A stretch of DNA of 64,000 bases from Trochalopteron elliotii. Taxonomy: Eukaryota; Chordata; Aves; Passeriformes; Leiothrichidae. The stretch spans positions 433,888-497,887 of the forward strand of contig JANPWX010000030.1 of the NCBI GenBank assembly GCA_024734555.1, read 5' to 3'. The notes beneath the pieces were generated by a model, which saw only the letters and a list, made by a program, of their open reading frames with translations, made no database searches and was not told where the DNA came from. Position numbers and translations under genes: made by a program. Shown one piece after another: positions 37,301-51,219 of the stretch (within the stretch, counting starts at the first letter, position 1; the number at the start of each line of letters is the position of its first letter).

Positions 37301-40300
37301 ATAAAACATCGGCGCCTGTGAAACAATCTGGAAATATTCAGCTTCCACGGAAATATCTCCAGCCAGCCCCTGGGGGAGAGGGGCTCTTGTGTCTAGTCTC
37401 CATTCACAACCCAGTGCCCTGAACCTTAGCACCAATGCACAAAATCCACTGAAAAAGTTGAAGCTTTATAAAAAGGCAAATGCTGCAAAGTGTCTTCTTG
37501 GGTCGTTCCTAACCACAGCCAGAGCAGCTGCCCGGCAGCAGCCCCAGGGGCAGGTGTCCACAGGGACACACTGGAATCAGTGAGAATCAGCGTTCTCTTC
37601 CTAATCACCAGCCCATGCATACATGCAGTACCAAATTTAGGAAATATTTAAGTCAAGAAAAAACCCCACCCTAATAAAACAGAAGAATAGCTAAAGCAAT
37701 GTTTTCCAGCTCCATCCCACAAATGAAAACAAATGTCATGACTTTATTTTCATGAAGGAGAGGTAAGCCCAACACACCATATATCAAGTTCATTAAGGGA
37801 ATGATGCACCAAACTATTAAAATGTACCATCATCTCAAAACCTAAACTTCAAGCTGCACGCCTTAGCAGCTTTATCTGGACAATGGAAAAAATCCTCCAT
37901 TAAACTGTGTAGCATTTTTGACATTTTAAGAGGAAAGAAACTGAGCCCAACTGAGCTGAGAACTAACTGCATTGTGAGAGCTCTTCCAGTGAGTCTCTGT
38001 TCAATGCACAAAAGGGAAAGTGGAAATGCTGGCAAGCAGATGTACTCAAAACAATTAAATCGATGCCTTTGCTTTTACAGACACGTCACTCGGTTGCTCT
38101 AACTAAGTTTCCACAGTGCCATCCTACAGCAGCTCGCAGGGAAGAAGCTGTTGAAGGGCAGTTGTTTCCAGCATGTCTGCAGGAATGTGTCTGTGTAGGA
38201 CATACCCGGGATTGCTCCTTGCCACCCCCATCCACCCACTGAGCAGCTGTGGTGTCCAGAGGGGTGCAGCTATGGAAATGACCCCCACTCATCCCCTCCC
38301 CAGGCTGCACAGAGCACACAGGCATCTGGAGGGCAAGACTGAAACTGAGGAGGGCTATTAAACTCTTCCTGCAGGTCACAAGGCTCCTGCCTGCCTCAGA
38401 CCAAGACCATCCAGCTTTGAAAGCTGCACTTTTACTTCCAGGTGAGACTTCCATCATGGAGAAACATCAGAAAGGCCAAATGCCTCAAGTATTTTCAAAA
38501 CTCAGGCCCAAGCTCTGTGCCTGTTCTGACCATGTTCACCCATGCTGTCATCCATTTGCTGGTGCCTAAAGGGACTCCTTGCAGAGCACAGGAGTCAATA
38601 ATTTATGGTCAGAATGGGCTTCTCCCTCTCTGAGATCCCATCCCGGCTAGCCCTCTCCCGGCATCTTTGAGGAGAACAAAAGTGCTCCCTCCACAAAGGC
38701 CGTCCCAGGCGGCACCGCATTCAGCTGCCCTCCAGCCTGCAGCTCCCCTCGCTCACAATGGGCTCTTTCAAGGCAACCTCAGCCCTGGTGAAGCGCGATA
38801 CTGCCCTGGCTACTGAGAAATTACAATTCATTAAACCTGGGATCAGGAGGAAGAGGAGGAGGAGAATGCACAGGGGAGAGGGAACAAAGAAGAAAATGTA
38901 TTTTATCCTAAAGCCACCATAACAACACACCAAGAAGGACCCATGCCCCAGAGCAGAGGCAGGGGAGTCAGGGTAGAGCCTGTGCAGGCTACTACGGGGC
39001 AGGTATTGCTCGAAAAGAGGGTACCCGGCTGTGCCTTCCTTTATCCAAGATCATAAAGGATTATGCCTAAAGGCTCTGGGAAAGGGGCTGCCCGGCGGGG
39101 GCAAAGGGAAGAGGGAGGAAGATGAGAAGGAGAAGCAACACAACCTAAGCCAGAGAGGACAGAAAAGCAGCAGACTGATTGATCTGATGATCCTATTTAG
39201 GTCACAGCACAATAAAGCTAATTCATTCCTTTAACAATTCAAAACATCTTTCCACAGGATCCTCTATCATGCAAACACATCGGCAGAGAGAAAAGGCAGC
39301 ATTTGGGCAGGGCTGCCGGCAGACAAAGCAGCAGTTTCTTTTGGTTAGAGCATCTCCCCACACAGTAATGGCAGTCAAGAGAACAGAAAAGGTTTTGTGA
39401 CTGTGCAATTTTATTTTATTTTGAATTGCAGGGCACAATCCTTTTTCCTTTGGCCATATCTGAACCCCAGTTAAGGCAACTTCAGCTCCCAGAGGAGAAC
39501 TTTTCTCATTCCCTAGGGAATAATACCCTTTTAGGATGTCACCAGGAAATATTCTCAATTTAAATTCCAAATCCACCTGAATGCTCCTGTGCTATGGCTT
39601 ATCCTAAAGAACTTATCAAAACTGGCTAGGGAAAGTAAATTAGTGCACAAAGTCTTGACTCTTACTTGCCCTAATAATGCACAACAGAGAAAATCCTCTT
39701 CTGAATTAGTGATGGAAAAAATAACAGGCAGACAAGTATGCAAGTCTTCTCATTAGAATCATCTTGTAGGACGAGGAGCAAAACCAACAAAACCAGACTG
39801 CAACAATTCCATTTCTGAACTTCTGTCTCAAACAATCTCCCTGTAATTCCATCTTTGGCAGCTGTGCTCTTTGGCATCCACACTAATATCCAACAGACAA
39901 CTTCAACTAATCTCAGTCTGCATTTTCCTTATGGGTGTCCTGAAGGGGACATGCTCCCTACTTATTTCACTTATTTAAAGGTCACAGAAAAAATTTTTGT
40001 AGCCTATCTTGGCCTCGCTGCCCAACACTGCTCTCTGGCATACTGTTATTTATATAGGGATTATCCTAGTATAAGGGGTTACAAATTATTCTTTTTTGTC
40101 TTTCTGCTGACTCGCAATAAATTCTGGGTGGGTCTCATTTTAGCTTGGAGGCACACTCTCTTAAAATTAGGCAAGTACATTCTCTAGTTTCCTAAGAATG
40201 TTTACAGCCTATAAATGAAAAAAGTTAAGCTCCTTGGAAAATACCAACCTGCATAGAATCATACAACTGTTCATGTCAAAATCAAGCACCCATTTACTGT

Positions 40301-42311
40301 CTTCCACAGCAACTTGAAAAAAAGTTTTGTTGATTAGAAACTTTCAAAAACTTTACCTGAAAAATGTCATCTACACAACACAATACTAAAATGATGAGTA
40401 AAACCAAAGGCTCACAAATAATAAATGGACATTTGCTATTGCTCCTAAAGCCCCAAGACTTTTGACAAAATCTAAAAACCTGGGTATGTTCCAATTAAAG
40501 ACACAATCTGCCCTGAAATAAAAGTCTCCACACTGAAGTAAAGCATCGAATTCCTGAAACATGTGACCTAATAATTATGTTACTGCAGGATTCAGCAACC
40601 TGTAGGGAAACAACATCTCTACCACACAATCTCCAGAGAATGTCTTTGGCTGGCCATGGGCATATGGATCTGTAGATCTCAGACATGATCAAATACCAAC
40701 AGATTTTGAAAACTATTTTAAACATTATATTTGTGCAGTCAGCATCTTTGTATCAGAAGTCCTGAATAAAAGCAAATGAAAGGACTAATACTGTTAATCA
40801 GTTGAACTTTCCACATCTATAATGTTAATTCTAACCTACAATTTTATTAGCACTGGTTTGATAAAAAGTTTCAGAGATCTGCTATTACTCACACACAATC
40901 TAGTGGCCCAAACCTCCCAACATGCCATGGTGGGTCAGCACTAACTACTGAATAATAGTTGTTTCTCTGGGTAGCTAGCAAAATGCATCTAACAGTTTAA
41001 GTGATGCTGAAGTGATAAAGGTGCCTTACCACCAAGCATCTCCAGACAGCACTACTGAGCACATTGTCTATTGTGCATTTTAGAATTGTAGCAATGGTTT
41101 CCATAAATAAGTTTGTGTGGGCAATAGGCAAACAACAGGAATCACAATCTTCTTAATCAAAATGCAGATTTAAATATAAAATATTAAAAAATGCAGATTC
41201 TCTCCCCTCCCACTTTCAGTCTTCAATTTCTGCTTCCATTTCCTGCCAGACAGAAAAGGAGTAGAACCCTTGCATTTCCTTCAGGATCCCCACTGCAGAT
41301 ATCGACGTTTTTTCTTGTTTTAGAAAAACTAGCCATTCCTTCCTGTGTTAATTCTTGTGTGGTTCATAAAACCAATGAAACAGAAAAGCTGTAACACAGC
41401 AAGGGGTCTAACATACACTATTTAAAATGAAAGATACCATTCTTAATTGCAAAAATGTCTCTTTTAGGATCTTTGGTTTCCCCACTAAGTACAAAACATA
41501 AACTGCAGAAAAATTTGCATTTTTTTGGAAGAGCTGAAGTAGAAGTTGAAGAAGTGTAAATATGAAACTTGAGACAGCTAAGGCTAGTTTTAAAATTATT
41601 TCTCTGAGGACTTTCACTATTTGTATCTGACAACCTTTGAAAGTGAGCAGGTATAGCACCATCACCACCACTCCAGCTCTGAACAGACCACAGGCTGTGT
41701 AACATCATGTCTTCTAACTTGCTCCCAGTGGTGAACTCTCACCTGAAGACAACTGAAATGGAAGCATGCATCCACAATTTAACTAAAACTGCCGACTTAT
41801 TTTTGGAAGGGTTTCTGAATGTATCATCCCACTAATAGGAGGTACACTGCAAACCAGATTTCCAGCACTTAACTGGAGACAATACACAAGTAAATACAGA
41901 GACAACCACGCAGACCCTAAAAATCATTTTCTGTGTAGAAATACCATGGGTCTTCCCCCACAGAAAATAAGCTGAGTAAGTTTCATTTCTGAAACCTTCC
42001 AGTAGCTGTTAAGACAACAGTAAGAACAAGGCAAAGAAATATCAGCAGTTAACTACTACTAAGCAAACAACCCTGCCACCTCAAGATAATTGATAAAACT
42101 ACTGTGTATCCCAGCAGCTGCATTTTAGCACTGTGCACAACATTCCCAATTCAACCTTGGCGTACAAATTGGTTCAGAAGACTTTAATTACTGACATATG
42201 TGCTATTACAGAATTGAAACAGGAGAGCGTTTTTCATTATCAGTTAGTCAGAAAAGAGAAGAAGCATGGTATTTGAAGTCTGGAAGAATCAGGTGTGAAA
42301 TTTTACACCAG

Positions 42312-42339
42312 GCTCCAGGGCAGGGCTGACCCCTGGAGC
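42312..42339. repeat. Perfect hairpin, 9-bp GC-rich arms
   Basis: GCTCCAGGG (42312-42320) and CCCTGGAGC (42331-42339) are perfect reverse complements around a 10-base spacer, CAGGGCTGAC. It is intronic and no function is evident. Confidence 0.7.
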
Positions 42340-45300
42340 AGAAGATTCCATTTAAACATAAAGGAGGTAGGAGATCATGGCCAATGTGACTAAACCTTCA
42401 GGAAAACCAGTCAATAAAACCACAGCAGTATTTTCCCAAAATTGGTATGCAATGCGCATGAAAAGGCTCTTCATTTTTCCCATCCTGATGCATAATGACA
42501 CAAGTAGTCTTGACTTTGGAGATGTCAAAGCAGTCATTTAGGATACTTTGATGCAGCATTAAAACACTTCAATCCCAATTCACCTCAGTTAGACACAAGC
42601 ACCACCTAACAGGATTCCTGCTTTGCCATCACGCAAGGAACTGTCTAAGCTGATGCACACCAGAACTCAATTTACATCTTTGTTGTTCAACCATAGCTGG
42701 TTTGAAGAGCATACCTGACACATCCACAACACCTAATATTCTGTACAGAGCACACCCCCAGCTCCAGGAACAAATAAATTAAAATACTGCCTTCTGATAA
42801 GGCTTTGAAAATATTCCTTTTTAAATCAGGGTAATTAGCATCTTTCTTCTCTTTGGATTAATTAAACCTATCAGGAACAGGTTAGCAACACACCCAGGGA
42901 GAAAACTGCTCATCTTCAGCTACTGGACATAAAGGAGTGTCTTTTCCTTTGATGTTATTAATTATTTACCCTAACATTGTCACCAGCATCTGCTTGGGGA
43001 CCTGCTTGCCCCCCCCAAACAGCAGCCCACTGTTCCTGGTCTAGCCATAGCATCATGCTTGTGACAAATGTCTGACAAACAGGAGGGCTAGGTTGGTTAA
43101 AAGACACTGAGAACAACTATGAGGGATCATTCAGTTAGGAGTGTGCTAAACCAGCTTTGGAGATGCTACCCAGCTCCAAGTTTAATTAGCCCTTCCAGGA
43201 ACACATCACAAAACAGCATAGAAATGGTTTTATAAACTTCTGTTGATGCCTTTGGGCAATGATAAATGTGCTCTGCAACCCTTGTGTGGGAGATGTCACT
43301 GTTCTTAAATTCCTTGTCAAAACACATAAAGGACAATGAACAAATAACAGCACTAAACAAGAGGAGGAAAAGTTGCCCCATAGTCATTGTGACTTAAATC
43401 AGAAATCAGTCAGAGAGGGGATGAGACCTTTGGGATGAGCAGCACGTGGCCACTGACGCCACAAAGAGTGGCTAGCTGAGCATTGCCATGGAAAAGCCAT
43501 CACAGACAGGTAACTTGTCTTTCAATCACAGCATTCCAAGTTTTTTGTATCTTCTCCAGCAACATCGGTTCATGCTCAGCTGGTGGGATCAGGCCTCACT
43601 GGTGATCTCCTCAGCCCCCAGTACACTGAGATACAGTTTCCAAGCAAATGCCAGCAGCTGCAGCCTAACAGCCACAAGCAGTGCATTGGGGAATTCTGCC
43701 TTTAAATTAGTAATTGTCAGGCCTCAGCCTGCCTGCCTGAGTAGGGAAGACATGAGGAGGCTGATTAAGCACCCTTATGCTGGGACTGGAGAGGTGGCAT
43801 CGTGGGGTTTCACATTTATTCTCTTCCAATGACTCCAAGTCAAAACTGGTCAGCTCACACGTCAGGTGCTGTTTCTGTAACTGCTGTCAAGGCAGGCACT
43901 GCTTGCAATCCAAAATTCAAGCTGTGCCTTTCCAATCATGTTTTATCTCTATAATCCAGACTCCACAGTGCTGAGTATTACAGTATCAATTGAGACATAA
44001 TTGTGATGAGCCACCTAAAGCATTTTTCTTATTAGAAAAAAACCCCGCAACAACCCCTGTGCCCCAATTTCTGCTTAGGCATAAGAAGGTCACCATTGAT
44101 TGTTTGGTTTGCACTGTATGTTCTTAGAATAGATCAGATCCAATGTACCTCTCAACTGCTTATTAGCAATTTCTTAACTGTGTGACTCTTTTTGTCTCCT
44201 TTTGTGCCTTCCAATGCAGTTTGAAAAATGTTTTTAGGGAGGTTTTTTTGAACAAAGTGTTAATTAAAACAAAGGCTCTGACCCTCTCTCTTTCTTTTTA
44301 ACTAGCCACTGTCAATCCTAGCTCTTCTGAGAGATCTAAGAAATGCAAGCAAAATGCCATCTGTTGGCAAAGAGGTGGGATTAAGCTTTTAACATTGACA
44401 TAGTCATTTTAGAAAATACAAGCAAAAATATTTAATTGACTGACAAGACTGAGTTCTCTAAATCACTGTAGATTCCAGGTCTAGTCCCGCACTTCCTTTC
44501 ACAGTGGACATAATTCTATTTGATCTGCCATTAACTCATTACTTCTTTTCTAAGAAAACAAAGAGCTGCCCTTCAGCCTTCCTTGAACCAAACCTGCTGC
44601 CCTTTTGGCTTACAAATTGTAACGTGTGTCTTTGCTCTCCTTTCTAAAGAGAAATGAAGGGGAAGGCAGAGAAAATAAACTCAAGGTAGACCTTGAGGAC
44701 TGTCTGAGGTCTCAGTCCAGTAAGCCTTCTTTGCACGTATCATGTAATTTGTCCCTGCTGCATATACCTGCCTGTGGGACAGTGCTGCTTGGAGGCAGAA
44801 GACAGCCACCCCACAGCCCTGCTGAGGGAGATGCTCTACAGACCGTGATAATGTCAGTCTGGGGGTGACAGGACAGAAATCACTTCATGTCTACTGCAGC
44901 CTGCACCTGCTGCCCAACAGAACTGCTGCACATCTGCTGAGAGTGGCTGCTGCCTCCACACACCAGAAAGTAAGAGGGGAAAAAAAGAAGCTGAGGGTAT
45001 TTTTGTCAAGTCTCACTTTCAAGAAGATAAATATCATTAAATATCCTAGTAGGTAATCTGATGCCAGATAAATGCAGTGGGCCAGGCCACTACTGTTTGC
45101 TTTTTGCTGTAGGTTACTTTACACCAGTTAATCCACCCATGTCAGGGTTTTTATTTTTCACTCTAAGAAATTCAGTTCTATTGAAGACTTACTACCATTA
45201 TCTAAAAAGACTACATAGTTGGAGCAAAATTGCATAAAATATAAAACGCATCAAGTTTTGTACTCCTCTTGGATCTTCCAGCCTTGCTCCTGTGAGAAGT

Positions 45301-47328
45301 GATTCCGGGCAGCGCAGGTGCATCCATCGGCCCAGCAGGCAGACAAAGGCAGATGGCCACGTGCCAGCAGGGCTGCCTTCTGCAAATCACCAAAGAAATT
45401 CAATACCAACTTACACAGCAGTATTTTCACAAATATACAGTCACCATGGAAGATGCAATCCTTTCTACTCAAATCCCTCTCACTTTTACATACAGTAATT
45501 TAGATGGGTGAAAAAAACCCCAGATTTATTGTAAAAGTCATATCACATCAATGAGCTCCAGGCACCCTATCATTCTAAGATTTGTCCTCTGCAGACACCA
45601 CTCTGCCAGTTCATTTTCTCTTTTCCATCACTAAGTAGCCTTCACTCTACTCCACTGTCTCCCATATGGTTAACATGAATGTGGCAATTAATATGCAATT
45701 AATAAAATGGTGTGATCAACTGCTTTTGTTCACAGCAGCAGCTGGCCTGCATGCTAGAGCGTAATTAGACAAATTAAGACGTACTGCTTTTGTTTGCAGA
45801 TGGACTGACAGCATCACTCATGCTGAAATGTCACTAAGCCTATTGGCATTTGGGATTATTTTAAATGTGTCTTTTTTTATTAATGCTACAAGGTATGAAT
45901 AAACCAGATTTATATGCTACCAGCTTCAATGCCAACAAAGTGCAAGTTTGCTTTACCTACAAGATGCCTGCACAAGCAACTGAGAGTGGAGGACAAAAGT
46001 GATGTATTTCAGAGAATGAGCACCTTTTAAGTATCACAGCCCATAGGATGGAGAACATGGCTCTGGATGAGTGAAAAAAGCAGAGCTGATCTACAACTGT
46101 GTCGAAGCAGAGGTTTGAAAATCTTGAAAATCAAGAACAGGCATTTGTCAATGACGGCCCATTGGATTAGGGCAGGGAACCAATAGAGGGCTAAAAATCT
46201 GTTGTCATCTATCAGACTTTTAATAACCCTTTCCTTGTAAAGGGTGCCCTTTCTGTGGAGTTTCACATTCTCCTGATCATGTTTCCACTATAATCTGATC
46301 TTATTTTCTGACAGCACTCAAAACCATTTCTTGACTTCACAAGCAACTTGCAGTAAGACCTGCAAACATACTGCACCCAGCATCTATAAACCTCAGAAGC
46401 TTCCATCAAATTAAGCACTGAAGCACCTACTCAGTGTACCATTAACCACTATCCTCAGCAACAGCGTTTCCAATCTTGTTTCACGTGTGGATTTGCACTT
46501 ACGCTGCTCTACCTCTGTAACTACGGCAGATGCTCCCTTGCCCCAATCACAAAAAACACCACACAAAAGATGTCTCTGAACTCTGTTTTTTCACACTCCT
46601 CCAGATGCACTTCAGTGGTGTTCATGAGCTCCATACCAAAACCTCACCACCTCTTCCCTGTGCTCCTGAGTACCATGTGGCTTCTTGTCTGCTCACAGGC
46701 AGAGAGGAACAAAACGCCCACCACCTGCACCTCCTTGCAACAGCAAGCTCAAGTTCACACCTAACAGAGAGCAGTCAGGCTAGCCAAGTGTTTTCTTTCA
46801 GCAAGGAAACTCAGGAAGACCTTCATATTCATGTTAGTGATTCACTTAAGTGTTTTACAACAACCCAACATTAACATCTTTTGACCCATCATATCCCAAG
46901 TTTTTCTTCATCCCTCCCCTCATCCACATCGCTCTTGCATTTAATGCATGAAAAGGCACAGGAGACCAAGCACTGAACCTTCATGGCCCATCCAGAAAAT
47001 GACAGGCAGGGAGGCTTGTTTCCTATGGAACACGCAGAGAATGTGCAGCAAAGTGAGTAAGAAATGCACATACAGAAACACACACCAGAAGAACTGTTAT
47101 TTATTCCAAGACTTGAAGCAATTTTGTCCAAATGTAGAAGTTCCCCTGGTTTGCAACATTACCATGACTTGTTTTAGCCAAATGAACAAAACCTCCAAAA
47201 ACCTCAGCCATAAGACAAGACACTAAAAACACACAGAGAAAAGGGGGGAGGGAGAGGAGAATTCCCCCATTTTTCAGACATGCAATAAAAATGATATCAA
47301 ATGTACTTCTCTTTTCAAAACAAACCAG

Positions 47329-47404
47329 TTCCCAGTTTTATCTGGTGCAATCCAGTATGTCAGCTGTTATGGTATGAGCTGGACACAGCAGATAAAACTG
47401 GGAA
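47329..47404. ncRNA. Candidate small-RNA hairpin, 76 nt (unproven)
   Basis: TTCCCAGTTTTATCTG (47329-47344) is the perfect reverse complement of 47389-47404. Inside it, TCCAG (47351-47355) pairs with CTGGA (47379-47383) and GTG with CAC, giving about 24 paired bases and a 23-base end loop. Overall length and shape resemble a microRNA precursor, in an intron as many microRNAs are. It does not match any microRNA I know, and either strand could be the transcribed one. It could equally be the two ends of a tiny inverted-repeat element. Confidence 0.35.
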
Positions 47405-48650
47405 TGAGGGTGCACCAGTCACTTGCACCAGGCTCTGTAAGTAGCCGTCCCAGCCATTCACCACACAGACTGAGTCCTTGTGTCACTTAGGGCACGAAAG
47501 GCCACAAAGGCTTGCTCAGTGCTCCACACAGCCCAGAATATGCAGAGATGGAAAGCAATTCAGCTTTTGTTTCACACTGCTAAATGAGAAAGTAAAGAAT
47601 GAATCCTCCCAGTCTGCAAGGATTCTGGCATCTTTTTTTTTCTTTTTTGTATAACATCCTTATATTGGGAAATTTAAATCTCATAGCTATTGGAAGAAAA
47701 ACCTGGAAAAAAGCCATAGCAAACAGTGGATAATAAAATACCCAACTTGGTTCGCAACATCCTATTAATTTATGATTTAGTTTTAGTTATTTATTATTTA
47801 GATTTAGTTATTATTTCAAATTTTATGTTTTTCACCAAACATAGACAGGTCTCACCTTTACAGATACGAATAAAGAAGAAGAAAGCATTCTTTCATGAGC
47901 GGGCAGGCAACAAAACACTGAGAAAAAATCCCAATAACTGAAGCTACTGTTTAACAAACATTAAAAGTAATCTGATATTGTCACTGGCTTGCTCCTGCAT
48001 CTGTAAAAGAAAGAAGAAACTCTGAAAATCCTTATCAAAACTTTATCATCACAAAAAGCTGGCAAGAGCATACCACACCTTTAAACTCTGCAAATTTGGT
48101 AAAATATCAAGTGGCAATGGGAATTACAAGAGGCAGGTGATGCTCTAACCAGGAGGAGGTGACAGCCTCCCTCAGCAGCAGTCACTGCCAGCAGCATCTC
48201 ACTGCCTACCTCATGTTTCAATTCAGCAGGCATTCAAACCAAGTAAACCAAGCCCCAGACATTTCTGCCAAACCAGGTCAGTGGAGTATCTCAGTTTAAC
48301 TTTGCTGCAGGAAAACCAGTTACCAAACACTCAGCTCCACTGGAGTCTGTCTGTAATTGTGAATGAACATGGGATGGTGACAGCCCTGACACGGCTGTAA
48401 CACTGCTTTTCTGGCAGGCAGACAGGCTGTTCAAGGATGTACTGCTGCACTCCGGCCGATTTTAATCCTACATCTATTTGCACTCAATCTGGCAGCAAAG
48501 CAGAAGAACAGCATCACAGATGCTGGAACAAGGCTGAGATGGCAATGCAGAACTTTCACTTCACAATATGACTAATTTAACAGTTTTATCAGAATAATTG
48601 CTACAGCTTAAAAAAACCCTCAAACCCCAAAATAGTAACCTGATTATTAT

Positions 48651-48698
48651 GGCTGCTACACCACAAATATTTTGATTATTGATTATGTGGTAGCAGGA
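48651..48698. repeat. Imperfect hairpin, 11-bp arms with a 2-base bulge
   Basis: CTGCTAC-AC-CACA on the left pairs with TGTGGTAGCAG on the right across an AT-rich loop of about 22 bases. It is intronic; only the structure is reported. Confidence 0.55.
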
Positions 48699-50380
48699 GC
48701 GCAAGGACTTCTGCTGCAAACTACTGAGATCCCCTCAATGAGGATGCCTCCCCAGCCCATGAGGAAGTTCAAATAATTTGACTGTATTATGTTTTCAAAG
48801 AACCCTAATACTATTGGGAGCATTTCTGTGGAGTGTATCAGCACTGTGAAACCTCCCCAAGTGCAGTTCTCATGATGCTGGATAAGGACCCCGAAGGGAG
48901 GCCTTTATCAACAGAGATAAAGCCCAGCCAATAATCCCCTGCTGTGCTCTGCAGTTATCACTTGACCTGGTCCCAGAAAGCACTTCCACTCTTAAACACT
49001 TTTGTTCCTTAAAATAAACATTAACAGAGTTTAAAGTGACAGAGTCTCCCTATGTCAAAGAGAAATAGTACCTGTTCCACCCATAACACTTTTAACTGAT
49101 GGCTTAATTACTCTGCTGTTCTTTTGTTTCTGTGGACCGGGAATGAGCAAGAAAGGAGCCAGTGAGGCAGAGCTGGTGTCCCACATGTACATACTTGTAC
49201 TGGGAGGCACACCAACACTGAAGCACTAGAGTTTCTCCTGGGAAAAGTCAGGCCAGAAAGCAGGGTGAATTATTTTTGTCATTCGGTTTCAATGGAAAAA
49301 ATTTATTGGAATGCCGATGATTTGGAATTCAGAAAGAACAAATAAAATGTCTGTGGTCATACCAGGTATTAGTGAAACTCAGCATAAGAAATACAGCAAC
49401 AAACTTGGTCTGAAACGTGAAAGTTCTTTGTTAAGGACCAAAAATTGCATTAAATAGCTTTATTAGATCACAAGTCAAAGAATTCAATTGCTTCTATAAG
49501 TGCTGCACTATAAATCAATGAAATTACACACATGCACACAATTTTCAATTATCTTCTGAAAAGTTTTATGATTTCAATTCAGGTACATTTTAGAGAGAAG
49601 GGAATGCTTTCCCTATGGATAGCACAAAAAGAAAAAGGAGGCAGGCTACAGAGAGAGAGCAGGGATTTCTGAGTACCCTACCCATGCTCCTCAATCCCAT
49701 TTCCTCACTCAGGAGAAGCAGATTCAAACAGGGCAGTTGCTCACAATGCTCTGAGCAACACCTCCGAGGGCACTATGAGAACAGCTCTGAAAGTAAGGGT
49801 CACAACTTCGTAGGAATTAACTAACCTGTCATCCAGCAAGAGTGACAAATCCCAAAATACACATAACACACACCCCCAGGCTGTCTGGAGCAAGAAGGGC
49901 CATATCCTCCTCCCTAAGAGCATCCCAGGAAGCTGCTTCCTAGTCCCTCTTCAGTTCTTCAGGTCTTCCCTGGGTCTGACAGTGACTATATAGTTTTTCA
50001 TAAAGGAAGAATTTTCATTTTCCCTCTGAATGAACCAGAATTGACCCTGTGCTCAAAAATACAGAAATTCAGCAGAAGATGTGGATTTTTCTTTCCATGC
50101 AGTATAAAAAATTACTTCCTCTTGAAAAAGGCCCGAAACAATCATGTAGTAAATCACACTCCTCCTACAGGAGGGGAGATCAAATGAAGCTTGCTTAGTA
50201 ATGAATGGAGAATATGGTAATTCAGAAAACAAAGTACAGGTGGTTTTGCTAATCAGTTAGCATCACGTGGCAAGATGGGGATTTTTCAATTCCTGGTAAT
50301 AAAGAGCCACTGTCAGCTAGTCAGTATGAGACTAATGAGGAAAAGAAAAATCAATAAGTTGTAAATATACTCATGTACTT

Positions 50381-50401
50381 CCCCCCCCCCCCCCCCCCCC
50401 C
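50381..50401. repeat. Poly-C tract, 21 bases
   Basis: An uninterrupted run of 21 C followed by seven A. It becomes a G21 run in the NHSL1 pre-mRNA, about 820 bases downstream of the exon 1A donor. Runs this long are rare in vertebrate DNA and tend to be length-variable and error-prone to sequence. Confidence 0.9.
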
Positions 50402-51219
50402 AAAAAAAGACCTGGCACAAGATAGCCAGCCAGCTGGCTTTTGCAGGAAAAGCTTTCTTTGTCTTCTGAAATTTCTCCCCCATCACCCTTAAATAGACTT
50501 CTCTGAGCAACCATTCCACAAACAGCTGGGTGCCTTTGCTTAGGTGGCCAGAAAAGAAGGGAAGGCAAGCATTAAGGCTAAAAACAATCCAGCTGAACAT
50601 TACCATTGTTTGTCCTCTTCTCTCCTTATTTCCCATCTGTATTTGCCAGTGAAACTTGAAACTATTCAGGTTAAAAAAGGAGAGTCATCACAATTCAGGA
50701 ATTCTTTCCTCTCACGTTCAGAGGGAAAATAACCTTAGATCAAAGGTTATTCAAAAGCAGACTGTTTTTTTAAATAAGTACTCATCAACTGCATTAAGCA
50801 CCTTTTGAGTCTGTTAGACCTTTTTCTTATTTTTCCTGGCCTTTTCATCCACTGATTGTTCCTATGGCTTTCAATTAGAGTGCTACGTCAACAGCTCCAC
50901 TCATCTAAAACAATCATTTTGCTGAAAAGGAGCATTATTGAACTGAAAGCGAGTGCTCGAGACCTCTCAAACACAGACATATCACATGCACAAAACAGTA
51001 CCATCCTGTATCAACTTCGCAACCCCATCAGATACGATATTTACATACACTGTCCTGACGGGGAAATGCATAATTCTTGTAGGAAAATTGTTCCCAATGC
51101 CTTCATCCTCTAAAAGAGAAATAAGAGTATTTTCCTTGTTTATGTTTGTTTTATTTCCTCGATAATGACAACGCAGTACTAAATGACCAAAATAGCTAAG
51201 GAACAGGAACCGATCTTAC

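Larger units (their letters stand above)
31493..51219 (-). other. NHSL1 intron 1 (1A form), containing exon 1B
   Basis: About 19.7 kb between exons 1A and 2; the 1B form uses only the last 2.2 kb (31493-33707). It holds exon 1B and its promoter, hairpins at 32329-32357, 42312-42339, 47329-47404 and 48651-48698, C runs at 31769-31780 and 50381-50401, and a homeodomain-site-rich AT stretch near 45690-45900. No other gene was recognised. Confidence 0.85.
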
